A stretch of DNA of 64,000 nt, taken from an uncultured Methylococcaceae bacterium (GTDB lineage: Bacteria; Pseudomonadota; Gammaproteobacteria; Methylococcales; Methylomonadaceae). Below the pieces are notes generated by a model, which did not search any database, was not told the origin of the DNA, and saw only the letters and a list, made by a program, of their open reading frames with translations. The translations under genes were made by a program, and so were the position numbers. Where the stretch lies: assembly GCA_903928685.1 (NCBI GenBank), contig CAIYRS010000003.1, positions 1-64,000 of the forward strand, given 5' to 3'. Position 1 is the stretch's first letter, and the number at the start of each line of letters is the position of its first letter. Positions 52,550-61,919 of the stretch are shown one piece after another.

Positions 52550-53521
52550 TTATACGACGCGGTCATCGGGTTCGTTACCAGCAAAAAACGCCGCGATATT
52601 ATTCAGTACCCGATTGCCCATAGCAGTACGGGTTTCTTCGCTGGCACTACCGATGTGCGGCAACAGGGCAACATTATTTAAGGTGAGAAAGCCTGGATTC
52701 AAATTCGGTTCGCCTTCAAACACATCCAATCCCGCACCTGCAATCCAGCCTTCTTTTAAAGCTTTAATTAAAGCATCGCTATCGATTACGTCACCACGAG
52801 CGGTGTTGATTAAATGGGCGGATGGGCGCATAAGCCGCAAGCGGTCTTCGTTGATTAAATGTTTAGTGGCAGCGCCGCCAGGGCAGTGCAGGGAGACAAA
52901 ATGCGCTTCACTCAACAGGGCTTCCAGTGTATCGCAACGCTCTGCCTTTAATTCATCAACAATGGCTTGATCTGGTGCGGAAGGCACATAAAACAAAATC
53001 TTCATGCCAAAACCATGATGGGCTTTGCGGGCCATGGCTTGGGCAATACGACCAAAACCGATCAGGCCTAAGGTTTTGCCAGTGACTTTTTGCCCCAGTA
53101 ATTGCGTTGGCCCCCAGCCTGTCCATTGTTTGTTAAGTACCATACGTTCTGCTTCTGGCGCACGGCGGGCGGACATTAGCAGTAACAACATGGCAATATC
53201 GGCGGTGCAATCGGTCAATACATGCGGGGTGTTGGTGACCAGCACGCCTTGTTCTTTGGCGGCATTGATGTCGATATTGTTGTAGCCCACACCAAAATTA
53301 CCAATGATTTTAACGCGGCGGTTTTCGACATTGATAATATCGGCAGTGATCGGATCGGTTACGGTCGGCAATAAAGCATCGGCGGATTGCATGGCAAGCT
53401 TGAGTTCGTCCTCGCTCATGGGCGTGTCAGACTCGTTCAGTTGCACGTCGTACAAGGCTTTCAGCTGGGTTTCCACTTCGACAGGCCAGCGGCGGGTGAC
53501 AATAACTTTGGGTTTGCTCAT
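52550..53521 (-). CDS. hprA: D-2-hydroxyacid dehydrogenase, probable hydroxypyruvate reductase
   Basis: In the serine cycle this enzyme reduces hydroxypyruvate to glycerate. The 323-aa protein has the NAD(P)-binding GLIGFGRIAQAMARK at about 153-166, NTARGDVID (catalytic Arg), GLDVFEGEP (Glu) and LLPHIGSAS (His), the D-isomer dehydrogenase triad. The family also includes glyoxylate reductases, so the substrate is inferred from its place beside sga. hprA and sga point the same way, 116 bases apart. Confidence 0.88.
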   Translation of the reverse strand: MSKPKVIVTRRWPVEVETQLKALYDVQLNESDTPMSEDELKLAMQSADALLPTVTDPITADIINVENRRVKIIGNFGVGYNNIDINAAKEQGVLVTNTPHVLTDCTADIAMLLLLMSARRAPEAERMVLNKQWTGWGPTQLLGQKVTGKTLGLIGFGRIAQAMARKAHHGFGMKILFYVPSAPDQAIVDELKAERCDTLEALLSEAHFVSLHCPGGAATKHLINEDRLRLMRPSAHLINTARGDVIDSDALIKALKEGWIAGAGLDVFEGEPNLNPGFLTLNNVALLPHIGSASEETRTAMGNRVLNNIAAFFAGNEPDDRVV

Positions 53522-53637
53522 AGAGAACTCCGTACAAGAGAGGGGATGTGTGGAGTATAGCGTAACTCGGCGGTGCCGGTTAATAGAGCTGGGCTAAGAA
53601 TTTAGCCCAGCAACAAGACAGGATTTGCTAGTAGCAA

Positions 53638-54804
53638 TTACTTGGCAGTTGAACGGTAATATTCAATGGCTGCCGCGACGCCGCTACCTGGGACAATATC
53701 AAAACCGCTGTCCAATAAGGCCATTTCCACGCCAGCGATGGCGCCCAACATAGAAACGTCGTTCATATCGCCAACATGACCAATACGGAACACTTTGCCT
53801 GCCACTTCTGACAAGCCAGCGCCTAAAGAAATGTTGTATTTGCTGAATGCAGTGCTGATAACAGTACGTGCGTCTTTGTCTTCAGGGACAACCACGGCGG
53901 TTACGGTATCGGAAGCAAAGCCAGGTTGGGCGCATTCTTTCATGCCCCAAGCAGCAACTGCCCGACGTGTACCTTCTGCCAAACGGTGATGACGTGCGTA
54001 AACGTTTTCCAAGCCTTCTTCTAACAACATATCTAAAGCTTTACGCAAGCCGTACAGCAGTGGCAAGTTGGGTGTGTAAGGCGTGTAGCCGTTAGCGTTG
54101 TTGGTCATTTGGTCTTTCAAATCCAAGAAACAACGTGGGTAAGTTGAAGTTTCCACGGCTGCCAAAGCTTTTTGGCTGAAGGCAACAAACGCGCCGCCTG
54201 CTGGCAGCATAAAGCCTTTTTGTGAACCGCTGATCGCACCGTCCACGCCCCACTCGTCCATGCGGAAATCCAAGCTGGCAATCGAGCTAACGCCGTCAAC
54301 AAACAAAAATGCAGGGTGGCTGGAGGCATCCATCGCTTTACGGACGCCCGCGATGTCGCTGGTAACGCCTGTGGCAGTTTCGTTGTGGGTTGCCAAAACG
54401 GCTTTAATGGTGTGGTCGCTGTCTTCTTTTAGGCGTGCTTCCAATTGGTCTAAAGGAATGCCCATGCCCCAAGGCACTTGATGGATTTCAACTTCAAAAC
54501 CCAAACGTTTCGCCATTTCTGCCCATAAGTGGCTAAATTGGCCAAAACGGTAAATCAACACTTTATCGCCAGGGTTTAAGGTGTTGGTCAGGGCAATTTC
54601 CCAGCCTGCTGTACCAGTAGCAGGATAAATAAAGGCTTGTCCGGTTTCGGTGCGGAAGATTTTTTTCAGGTCTTCCAATAATGGCGTCAATAATTTAGGA
54701 AAAATCGGCGAGCGATGGTCTTCCATGGCGACGTGCATGGCATTAAGGATTTCGTTAGGAACGTTAGTAGGGCCTGGGATATAAAGGTGGTTGCGACCAG
54801 CCAT
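53638..54804 (-). CDS. sga: Serine-glyoxylate aminotransferase
   Basis: This PLP enzyme converts serine and glyoxylate to hydroxypyruvate and glycine, a core serine-cycle step. The 388-aa protein matches the class V aminotransferase family: YIPGPTNVPNEILNAM, FIYPATGTAGWEIAL, HNETATGVTSDI, FLFVDGVSSIAS and the PLP Lys K196 in SGSQKGFMLPAG. It lies upstream of hprA, divergent from the mcl-mtk genes across a 241-bp control region. Confidence 0.93.
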   Translation of the reverse strand: MAGRNHLYIPGPTNVPNEILNAMHVAMEDHRSPIFPKLLTPLLEDLKKIFRTETGQAFIYPATGTAGWEIALTNTLNPGDKVLIYRFGQFSHLWAEMAKRLGFEVEIHQVPWGMGIPLDQLEARLKEDSDHTIKAVLATHNETATGVTSDIAGVRKAMDASSHPAFLFVDGVSSIASLDFRMDEWGVDGAISGSQKGFMLPAGGAFVAFSQKALAAVETSTYPRCFLDLKDQMTNNANGYTPYTPNLPLLYGLRKALDMLLEEGLENVYARHHRLAEGTRRAVAAWGMKECAQPGFASDTVTAVVVPEDKDARTVISTAFSKYNISLGAGLSEVAGKVFRIGHVGDMNDVSMLGAIAGVEMALLDSGFDIVPGSGVAAAIEYYRSTAK

Positions 54805-54932
54805 GGTTTTGCCTCAATTTTAAGTTGTTGAAAGATTGATTAAAACTTTGATTGTAACAAAGCAAAGTTGAAAAAATTGGCAATCATGACATAGCAACCA
54901 TCAATCGGCAAGATTTGATTTTTTACTAAAAA

Positions 54933-54960
54933 TTGACATTAATCGCCCTAAAAGTAGAAT
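54933..54960 (+). promoter_or_regulatory. Sigma-70 promoter of mcl-mtkA-mtkB
   Basis: A perfect -35 TTGACA (54933-54938) and TAGAAT (54955-54960) are 16 bases apart, 85 bases before the mcl ATG. The rest of the 241-bp divergent gap is AT-rich with several TTGATT and AAAGTT repeats that could hold regulator sites; none is certain. Confidence 0.7.
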
Positions 54961-55045
54961 GGTCGGTTTATTTTGGCTTCGGCTTGCCCAAAGCGCCATT
55001 TCGCACTGAAAAATCAGCGCGCTATCAATGAGATGAGGAATATTG

Positions 55046-55996
55046 ATGAGTCACACTTTATATACAGCGTCGGTTCAACGGGTACAACGCTGTGAATTAG
55101 CCGTTCCAGGATCGACACCTGATCTGTTCGAAAAAGCCCTGAAAAGCGGCGTAGATTTTATATTTTTGGATTTGGAAGATGCGGTTGCTCCAGACGATAA
55201 ATTACGTGCCCGTAAAAATGTCATTGAAGCCATCAACGATTTAGATTGGAAAGGTCATGGCATTACCGTTTCTGTGCGTATCAACGGCTTAGATACCCAA
55301 TATATGGTGCGTGACGTAGTCGATTTGGTTGAACAAGCAGGCAGCAAAATCGATACCATTTTAATTCCAAAAGTCGGCGTTTATGGCGATGTTTACATGG
55401 TTGAAGCCATGTTGAACCAATTGGAAATGCAACAAGGCCTGAAAAATAAAATCGGCATTGAAGCTTTAATTGAAACCGCATTAGGCATGGCAAACGTTGA
55501 AGACATCGCCCGCCAAGGCGCACATGGTCGTTTGGAAGCCCTGCATTTTGGCGTTGCCGATTATGCCGCCAGCAACCGCGCCCGCACCACCAATATCGGT
55601 GGACTTAACCCAGATTATCCAGGCGACCAATGGCATGCCGCTATCAGCCGCATGACTGTCGCTTGCCGCGCTTACGGTTTGCGCCCAATCGACGGCCCAT
55701 TCGGTGACTTTAAAGACCCAGATGGTTTTATTTTGGCAGCCAAACGCGCCGCAGCCTTAGGTTGCGAAGGCAAATGGGCGATCCATCCTTCACAAGTCGC
55801 ATTGGCGAATGAAGTATTTACGCCACCTGCTGCCGAAGTGGATAAAGCCCGCCGTATTTTAGTTGCCCTGCAAGAAGCGGCAGCTCAAGGTAAAGGCGCT
55901 GCGGCGCTAGATGGACGTTTAATCGACGCTGCATCAGAACGCATGGCTAATAATATCGTCCGCGCCGCTGAAGCGATTGCGGCAAAAAACCAATAA
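55046..55996 (+). CDS. mcl: Malyl-CoA lyase (HpcH/HpaI-CitE family)
   Basis: This enzyme splits malyl-CoA into glyoxylate and acetyl-CoA, closing the serine cycle. The 316-aa protein has RCELAVPGSTPDLFEKAL, FIFLDLEDAVAPDDK (metal-binding Asp/Glu), VRINGLDTQYMVRD, LIETALGMANVEDIA and KWAIHPSQVALANEVF. This is the CitE/Mcl family, and the adjoining mtkA/mtkB fixes the role. GAGG 9 bases before the ATG supports this start. Confidence 0.92.
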   Translation: MSHTLYTASVQRVQRCELAVPGSTPDLFEKALKSGVDFIFLDLEDAVAPDDKLRARKNVIEAINDLDWKGHGITVSVRINGLDTQYMVRDVVDLVEQAGSKIDTILIPKVGVYGDVYMVEAMLNQLEMQQGLKNKIGIEALIETALGMANVEDIARQGAHGRLEALHFGVADYAASNRARTTNIGGLNPDYPGDQWHAAISRMTVACRAYGLRPIDGPFGDFKDPDGFILAAKRAAALGCEGKWAIHPSQVALANEVFTPPAAEVDKARRILVALQEAAAQGKGAAALDGRLIDAASERMANNIVRAAEAIAAKNQ

Positions 55997-56050
55997 CACC
56001 AGTGCAGATGTGCAAGCATCTGCAGTTAATTTGACACACAAGGAGATGCT

Positions 56051-57238
56051 GTGGATATTCATGAATATCAAGCAAAAGAAATACTAAGCGGTTACGGTAT
56101 TAAAATCGCTGAAGGCGGTTTGGCTTACAGCCCAGAAGATGCAGTACAACGGGCGCGGGAAATTGGCGGACATGTTTGGGCGGTAAAAGCGCAAATCCAT
56201 TCTGGTGCGCGTGGTAAAGCGGGCGGTATCAAAATCTGCAAAACCCACGACGAAGTCGAAGCGGCTGCGGAAGCTTTATTGGGCAAACGTTTAGTGACCC
56301 ATCAAACTGGCCCTGCGGGTAAAGTGTGTAACCGTTTGTATATCGAAGCGGGTACTGACATTGCCAAAGAAATTTATTTTTGCTTTTTGGTTGACCGTTG
56401 CGCCGAGCGCATTGTCATGGTCGGTTCTGCCCAAGGCGGTATGGATATTGAAGAATTGGCGCAAACCAATCCTGAAGCCATCACCAAAATCTACATTGAA
56501 CCTGCGGTTGGTTTGCAAGATTACCAAGCCCGCGAAATGGCATTCAAACTGGGTTTTGATGCCGAAATCATCAGCCATGCTGTGAAAACCATCAAAGGTT
56601 GCTACCGTGCGTTGCGTGATTTAGACGCCAACATGTTGGAAATCAACCCATTGGTTGTTACCAAAAATAACGAATTGGTCGCTTTAGACGCGAAAATGGG
56701 CTTTGACGAAAACGCCCTGTTCCGCCAATTGAAAATCTCCGAATTGCGCGACAAAACCCAAGAAGACCCACGCGAAACCGCTGCCGCTGACCGTGGCTTA
56801 AGCTATGTTGGCTTAGATGGCGACATCGGCTGCATGATTAACGGTGCGGGCTTGGCGATGGCGACCATGGACATGATTAAACTGGCTGGCGGCGAACCTG
56901 CCAATTTCTTGGACGTTGGTGGCGGCGCATCCGCAGAACGTACTGAAAAAGCCTTCCGTTTAGTATTGGCTGACCAAAACGTTAAAGCCATGTTGGTGAA
57001 CATTTTCGCGGGTATCAACCGTTGTGATTGGATTGCCGAAGGTGTGGTGCAAGCGGTCAGAAAAATCGACATGAAAGTGCCATTGATCGTGCGTTTGTCT
57101 GGCACGAATGTGGAAGAAGGCCAACGCATCATCAGAGAAAGCGGTTTGCCGATTATCACCGCAGAAACCTTGGCAGAAGCGGCGGAAAAAGCCGTGCAAG
57201 CGCGTAATGAAGTTGCCGCCCGTCTCTCAGCGGCTTAA
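56051..57238 (+). CDS. mtkA: Malate thiokinase (malate-CoA ligase) large subunit
   Basis: MtkA with MtkB makes malyl-CoA from malate, CoA and ATP. The 395-aa protein is a succinyl-CoA-synthetase-beta relative: [39 protein letters not shown], an ATP-grasp region, and [16 protein letters not shown]. Context with mcl and mtkB favours the malate over the succinate enzyme. The start is GTG with AGGAG eight bases ahead, matching the normal N-terminus. Confidence 0.92.
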   Translation: MDIHEYQAKEILSGYGIKIAEGGLAYSPEDAVQRAREIGGHVWAVKAQIHSGARGKAGGIKICKTHDEVEAAAEALLGKRLVTHQTGPAGKVCNRLYIEAGTDIAKEIYFCFLVDRCAERIVMVGSAQGGMDIEELAQTNPEAITKIYIEPAVGLQDYQAREMAFKLGFDAEIISHAVKTIKGCYRALRDLDANMLEINPLVVTKNNELVALDAKMGFDENALFRQLKISELRDKTQEDPRETAAADRGLSYVGLDGDIGCMINGAGLAMATMDMIKLAGGEPANFLDVGGGASAERTEKAFRLVLADQNVKAMLVNIFAGINRCDWIAEGVVQAVRKIDMKVPLIVRLSGTNVEEGQRIIRESGLPIITAETLAEAAEKAVQARNEVAARLSAA

Positions 57239-57249
57239 GGAATATCAGA

Positions 57250-58137
57250 ATGGCTATTTTAATTAACGAAAACACCCGCATCATCGTCCAAGGTTTCACG
57301 GGCAAAATTGGCAGTTTCCACGCCCAAGACATGATTAACTACGGCTCAAATGTCGTTGGTGGCGTAACGCCAGGTAAAGGCGGACAAACCCATTTAGGCT
57401 TGCCTGTGTTCAACACCGTTAAAGAAGCGGTTGAAGCAACTGGCGCAGAAGCCAGTATCGTGTTTGTACCGCCTGCGTTTGCGGCAGATTCCATCATGGA
57501 AGCGGCGGATGCTGGCATTAAATACTGTGTGTCTATCACTGACGGTATTCCTACCCAAGACATGATGACCGTTAAAAACTTCTTGCGCCGCTTTCCAGTG
57601 GAACAACGCATGATTTTGACCGGCCCCAACTGCGCCGGCACTATCAGCCCAGGTCGCGCCATGCTCGGCATTATGCCAGGCCATATCTACATGCAAGGTA
57701 ACGTCGGCATCGTCGGACGTTCTGGCACATTAGGCTACGAAGCAGCAGACCAATTGAAACGCTTAGGTTTGGGTATTTCCACTTCAGTCGGTATCGGCGG
57801 CGACCCTATCAACGGCAGCTCGCACCGCGATATTTTGGAACATTTCGAAAATGATCCAGAAACCAAAATCGTCATCATGATCGGCGAAATTGGCGGCCCA
57901 CAAGAAGTGGAAGCGGGCATTTGGGCGAAAGCCAATATGACTAAACCGGTGGTTGCTTATATCGCGGGTTTGACTGCACCAGAAGGCCGTCGTATGGGCC
58001 ATGCGGGTGCGATTATTTCTTCAGCGGGTGAAAGCGCGGCGGAAAAAGTCGCCATGTTGCAAGAACTCGGTGTGATTATCAGCCCTACGCCATCGGCAAT
58101 GGGGCAAACAGTTGCTGACGTATTAGCAAAAATGTAA
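57250..58137 (+). CDS. mtkB: Malate thiokinase (malate-CoA ligase) small subunit
   Basis: The 295-aa alpha-type subunit has INENTRIIVQGFTGKIGSFH, the GGVTPGKGGQTHLG CoA-binding loop, CAGTISPGRAMLGIMPG, GRSGTLGYEAADQL, and the phospho-His motif RRMGHAGAI. It begins 11 bases after mtkA, so both subunits are made in equal amounts. A palindromic terminator-like repeat follows. Confidence 0.93.
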   Translation: MAILINENTRIIVQGFTGKIGSFHAQDMINYGSNVVGGVTPGKGGQTHLGLPVFNTVKEAVEATGAEASIVFVPPAFAADSIMEAADAGIKYCVSITDGIPTQDMMTVKNFLRRFPVEQRMILTGPNCAGTISPGRAMLGIMPGHIYMQGNVGIVGRSGTLGYEAADQLKRLGLGISTSVGIGGDPINGSSHRDILEHFENDPETKIVIMIGEIGGPQEVEAGIWAKANMTKPVVAYIAGLTAPEGRRMGHAGAIISSAGESAAEKVAMLQELGVIISPTPSAMGQTVADVLAKM

Positions 58138-58166
58138 GTTGTCGCGCATAAGTTATTTGCTATTTT

Positions 58167-58194
58167 AGGAGTACAAAATAGGATTTGTACTCCT
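58167..58194. terminator. 28-bp palindrome variant (copy 3), after mtkB
   Basis: AGGAGTACAAA and TTTGTACTCCT pair around ATAGGA, 29 bases after the mtkB stop. It is the same size as the 42046 and 61853 copies, with C to A and matching G to T changes in the stem. Confidence 0.65.
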
Positions 58195-58250
58195 AAGCAA
58201 AGCACTTCAAGAATCGAGATTTAAAGCGTTTTCCAAGTTAATATCGATTG

Positions 58251-58322
58251 ATGGGCTGACGTAAGGAAGCCCATCAAACTAGGTAGCCCCATGATGGGCT
58301 TCCTATCGTCAGCCCATACTAC
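58251..58322. repeat. REP-like repeat, GTAGGATG family, copy 4
   Basis: ATGGGCTGACGTAAGGAAGC and CCATCA are complemented by TGATGGGCTTCC and ATCGTCAGCCCAT. The short 20-base middle allows a long hairpin. It lies between mtkB and the acidic membrane protein gene. Confidence 0.75.
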
Positions 58323-58361
58323 GTTTAGTTGTTTCCTAGGAAACACTGTCACCTTGCCTAT

Positions 58362-59024
58362 CTAAGGCAATGCTTGTTCAGGCGCTTGCGCCGTCTTTTC
58401 AATGTTCGCTGGCGCTTTAAGCTGGCTCATCTCCGTTTTCAATTCCGCCACCATAAACGCTAAAACGCAGGTGATTGCCAAGGTAATGGCGCTTATGCCT
58501 AGCAATAAATAGCTTAGCGTATTACTGCTGGTGACCTTCGCGGGTTTGCTGGTTTTCTCCCTTACCATTTTAGGTATCGCCGGACGTTCTTCAGTGGCGG
58601 TGTTAACCATTATCGGTGCTGCGGCAAAATCCCTAATTTCTTCACTATCTAAATCGATAACCGCAGCGGTATCTGTGGTGGTCGCGATTGCCAAACTTTC
58701 ATCAGCAGTTTCCTGAATGCTTACAAAAGTATCTTCAACCGCAAAAGCGTCATCGTTTGGTTTTTGATGAATGTCTTCAACCAAAACGAAATCCGCTGTT
58801 TTAGATATTTCAGCTAAAGCGTGGTCATCAAAACCTGAACTGGCAATCATGCGATCCATCGTATCTTGGTGGTTGTTTGCCGCATTCATCGGGGTAACAG
58901 CAAGAAAATGGTCATCAGCCATCACCTGAATATCGGCTAATAACACATCCTCGTCTTGTCGGTTTAAATTGGAAGTAAACGGGCTTCGGCGAGCTTTTGA
59001 GGTTTTTTTCATTGAATTTCGCAT
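58362..59024 (-). CDS. Acidic single-span membrane protein of unknown function
   Basis: The roughly 220-aa protein has a basic N-terminus (KKTSKARRSPF), a long acidic, low-complexity middle rich in Asp, Glu and Ala (about 35-150), one membrane helix near the end (YLLLGISAITLAITCVLAFM), and a short Ala/Pro tail. No domain is recognised. It may be a cell-envelope scaffold. The ATG at 59024 is preferred to a TTG at 59066; ATG 59012 is also possible. Confidence 0.55.
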   Translation of the reverse strand: MRNSMKKTSKARRSPFTSNLNRQDEDVLLADIQVMADDHFLAVTPMNAANNHQDTMDRMIASSGFDDHALAEISKTADFVLVEDIHQKPNDDAFAVEDTFVSIQETADESLAIATTTDTAAVIDLDSEEIRDFAAAPIMVNTATEERPAIPKMVREKTSKPAKVTSSNTLSYLLLGISAITLAITCVLAFMVAELKTEMSQLKAPANIEKTAQAPEQALP

Positions 59025-59282
59025 AATGGGATTTAAGGGCGGGAAAATGAAAGGCTGTTTTTTCAAGTTAAAAGCGGTTAATGTTTAGCTAGACGTTTTC
59101 ACGTCAGTAGGGCATGATAAAAGCCGAGACAGGACTTTTAAGAGTCCATTCTTCAACTCGATGCTATTGTTTATATTCTATATATAAATCGGGATAGTTT
59201 TACTAAAGTTAGCCGCCAAGGCCAAATCTAAGTAAAGTTTGTCTTATTCAACGATAAACTGCCAAACTTTTTATTAAATAGC

Positions 59283-59807
59283 ATGCAACTAGCCATTACT
59301 GTATTAGGTAACAACCCCATTAATTTTATTGCAGAAATATTGGCGGTTATCCGCGATTGCAAATGCAATATTATAGAACTTCGCTCATCTTCCCTTTCCC
59401 AGTCCACAGCCGCTTACTTGTTAGTGCAAGGCAACTGGAACCAAATCGCCAAACTTGAAAGCATGTTGGAATTTTTCGAGCGGCGTGCAGATATAAAAAT
59501 CAACACCCTAAGACCTGAGATGCGGGAAAAAAGCAAGGAGCGCCTGCCTTACTCATTGGAGACCTTATCGTTAGACAAAGATAACGTAGTCGAATCTATC
59601 GTTTCTTTCCTGATGGTGAGGGACATCGCGGTAGAAGAAGTTACCGCCAGCTCGTATCAAGCCCCATATATTCAAAACACCGTATTTTCCACCAAGTTTA
59701 TCATTCTAATCCCCCCCCAACAGCATTTGTTATCACTGCGCGAAGAATTCTTGGATTTTTGCGACCAGTTAAATATCGATGCAATTCTTGAACCCATAAA
59801 ACGATAG
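59283..59807 (+). CDS. ACT-domain protein, GcvR-like
   Basis: The 174-aa protein has two ACT-like halves (LAITVLGNNPINFIAEILAVI with CNIIELRSSSLSQSTAAYLLVQG; then VVESIVSFLMVRDIAVEEV), the layout of GcvR, the accessory repressor of the glycine cleavage operon, and of related gammaproteobacterial proteins that neighbour bcp. It lies five bases before bcp. Confidence 0.75.
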   Translation: MQLAITVLGNNPINFIAEILAVIRDCKCNIIELRSSSLSQSTAAYLLVQGNWNQIAKLESMLEFFERRADIKINTLRPEMREKSKERLPYSLETLSLDKDNVVESIVSFLMVRDIAVEEVTASSYQAPYIQNTVFSTKFIILIPPQQHLLSLREEFLDFCDQLNIDAILEPIKR

Positions 59808-59812
59808 GTTTA

Positions 59813-60298
59813 ATGATGTCCGACATAGCAATTGGCAGTCTTGTGCCTGATTTTCAGGCATTGTCCACAGGTGATAAAACCCTAAGCTTAGGGGATTTTC
59901 GTGGTAACTATCTGGTGTTGTATTTTTATCCCAAAGACAACACCCCAGGTTGTACCCAAGAAGGCCAAGCGTTCCGCGACCATATCGACCAATTTACCGC
60001 ACTGAATGCCAAAATTATTGGCGTCTCCCGCGATAGCGTCAAAGTCCACGAAGGCTTTAAATGCAAACAGGCATTCCCATTCGATTTACTGTCCGATAGC
60101 GACGAAAGCCTCTGCCAAATGTTTAACGTCATCGCCATGAAAAACATGTATGGCAAACAAGTCAGAGGTATAGAGCGCAGCACTTTTTTGATTAACCCCG
60201 ACGGCATCTTGGTGCGCGAATGGCGGAAAGTGAAAGTAAAAAGCCATTGTGACGAGGTATTGCAGGCACTAACGGAATTGGCAGGAGCATCAGCATGA
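59813..60298 (+). CDS. bcp: Thiol peroxidase (bacterioferritin comigratory protein)
   Basis: This peroxiredoxin reduces peroxides with its Cys in NTPGCTQEG (residues 43-51). The 161-aa sequence has LVLYFYPKDNTPGCT and VSRDSVKVHEGFKCKQAFPF; a nearby second Cys for the resolving role is not where it usually stands, at NTPGCTxEA-x4-C, so it may be of the 1-Cys type. It overlaps the phoH-like gene by four bases. Confidence 0.9.
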   Translation: MMSDIAIGSLVPDFQALSTGDKTLSLGDFRGNYLVLYFYPKDNTPGCTQEGQAFRDHIDQFTALNAKIIGVSRDSVKVHEGFKCKQAFPFDLLSDSDESLCQMFNVIAMKNMYGKQVRGIERSTFLINPDGILVREWRKVKVKSHCDEVLQALTELAGASA

Positions 60299-61713
60299 AT
60301 ATAAAAACCACACCGGATAAAAAACTGTTTGTACTGGATACCAACGTATTAATGCACGACCCCGCCTGTATTTTCCGCTTTCATGAGCATGATATTTTTA
60401 TCCCCATGATTGTTTTGGAAGAGCTGGATCATGCCAAAAAAGGCTTTACCGACGTCGCCCGTAACGTCCGCCAAGTCAGCCGATTTTTGGATGAACTCAT
60501 CCGTGGCGCTAGCCAAGAAACCCTAAATGACGGCTTGCCGCTAAGCCATGTCGAACATCGCCCCAGCTCAGAAACCGTAGACTGTGACGGGCGCTTGTAC
60601 TTCCAAACCAGCGCTATGAACGCGCTGTTACCAGAGAGTATGCCCGGTTCCATCGCCGATAACTCCATTCTCAGCATCGTCTTAGCGCTCACCAAAAAAC
60701 TCCCAGACGTTAATGTCATCTTAATCTCCAAAGACATTAACATGCGGATTAAAGCCGCCACCTTAGAGCTGCTCTCAGAAGACTACCACAACGACCAAAC
60801 CCTCGATGATATTGACCTGCTGTACAGTGGCGCGATGGCCTTGGACAGCGATTTTTGGGAAGAACACGGCTCAAAAATGGAATCTTGGCAAGAAAAAGAC
60901 CGCACCTTTTACCGCCTGCAAGACCCGCTAGTCACCGAATGGTATCCCAACCAATACCTGTACATGGATGACGAATTCAATTTTGAAGCCATCGTCCGCT
61001 CCTGCCAAGGCGATGTCGCCGTCTTAGAATTGGCGCGCGACTACCGCAGCAAACACAACAACGTTTGGGGCATCACCGCCAAAAATCGCGAGCAAAATTT
61101 CGCCCTAAACGTCTTGCTCGATCCAGAAATTGATTTCGTCACCTTATTAGGCACAGCTGGCACAGGCAAAACCTTAATAGCCCTCGCCGCAGGCTTAGTA
61201 ATGACCTTAGAGAAAAAACTCTACAACGAAATCGTCATGACCCGCGAAACCGTCCCCATCGGCGAAGACATCGGCTTTTTGCCCGGTACTGAAGAAGAAA
61301 AAATGGCACCGTGGATGGGCGCATTGATGGACAACCTAGAATTACTAGGCAGCCGTTCTGGACAGAACGAATGGGAACAGGGCGCAACCAAAAATATCTT
61401 GATGAACCGGGTAAAAATCCGCTCATTAAACTTCATGCGCGGACGCACCTTCCTCAACCGTTTTTTAATTATCGACGAAGCCCAAAACCTGACCTCCAAA
61501 CAAATGAAAACCCTGATAACCCGCGCCGGCCCAGGGACAAAAATCATTTGTATCGGTAACTTAGGGCAGATAGACACCCCGTACCTAACCGCCACCACTT
61601 CCGGTTTAACCTACGTGGTCGACCGCTTTAAAACCTGGGAACACGGCGCACATATTACCTTACGCCGTGGCGAGCGCTCACGCTTAGCGGATTATGCGTC
61701 GGATATTTTGTAA
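60295..61713 (+). CDS. PIN-PhoH family ATPase
   Basis: The 472-aa protein has an N-terminal PIN-like nuclease domain (FVLDTNVLMHDP, then DNSILSIVL and ISKDINMRIKA acidic residues) and a C-terminal PhoH ATPase domain with Walker A GTAGTGKT (286-293) and RGRTFLNRFLIIDEAQNLT (Walker B). This is PhoH2, an RNA helicase/RNase linked to stress and RNA processing. It is translationally coupled to bcp. Confidence 0.92.
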   Translation: MNIKTTPDKKLFVLDTNVLMHDPACIFRFHEHDIFIPMIVLEELDHAKKGFTDVARNVRQVSRFLDELIRGASQETLNDGLPLSHVEHRPSSETVDCDGRLYFQTSAMNALLPESMPGSIADNSILSIVLALTKKLPDVNVILISKDINMRIKAATLELLSEDYHNDQTLDDIDLLYSGAMALDSDFWEEHGSKMESWQEKDRTFYRLQDPLVTEWYPNQYLYMDDEFNFEAIVRSCQGDVAVLELARDYRSKHNNVWGITAKNREQNFALNVLLDPEIDFVTLLGTAGTGKTLIALAAGLVMTLEKKLYNEIVMTRETVPIGEDIGFLPGTEEEKMAPWMGALMDNLELLGSRSGQNEWEQGATKNILMNRVKIRSLNFMRGRTFLNRFLIIDEAQNLTSKQMKTLITRAGPGTKIICIGNLGQIDTPYLTATTSGLTYVVDRFKTWEHGAHITLRRGERSRLADYASDIL

Positions 61714-61741
61714 TTAATCTAAAAAGTTATTGTAAGAAAAA

Positions 61742-61767
61742 GGTGTGAAAAACCCGTTTTTCACACC
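61742..61767 (+). terminator. Terminator-like hairpin after the phoH-like gene
   Basis: GGTGTGAAAAAC and GTTTTTCACACC pair perfectly around CC, 28 bases after the stop. A T-run lies in the stem rather than after it, so it could act in either direction. Confidence 0.5.
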
Positions 61768-61852
61768 AACAATTACCAAAACATAGAAGGCGATTAATAA
61801 GTTACTGTTCAAAAGCTTTTTAACAATCGCGGTAATTGGATAGCTTAATTTT

Positions 61853-61880
61853 AGGAGTCCAAAACATGTTTTGGACTCCT
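61853..61880. terminator. 28-bp perfect palindrome (copy 2), between convergent genes
   Basis: The sequence is identical to 42046-42073 (arm AGGAGTCCAAAACA) and is likewise flanked by TTTT before and AAAT after. It lies between the convergent phoH-like and flavin reductase genes. Confidence 0.65.
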
Positions 61881-61919
61881 AAATAAGAGTTAAAGCTAAT
61901 ATTTTGTGCAAGCCTATCG

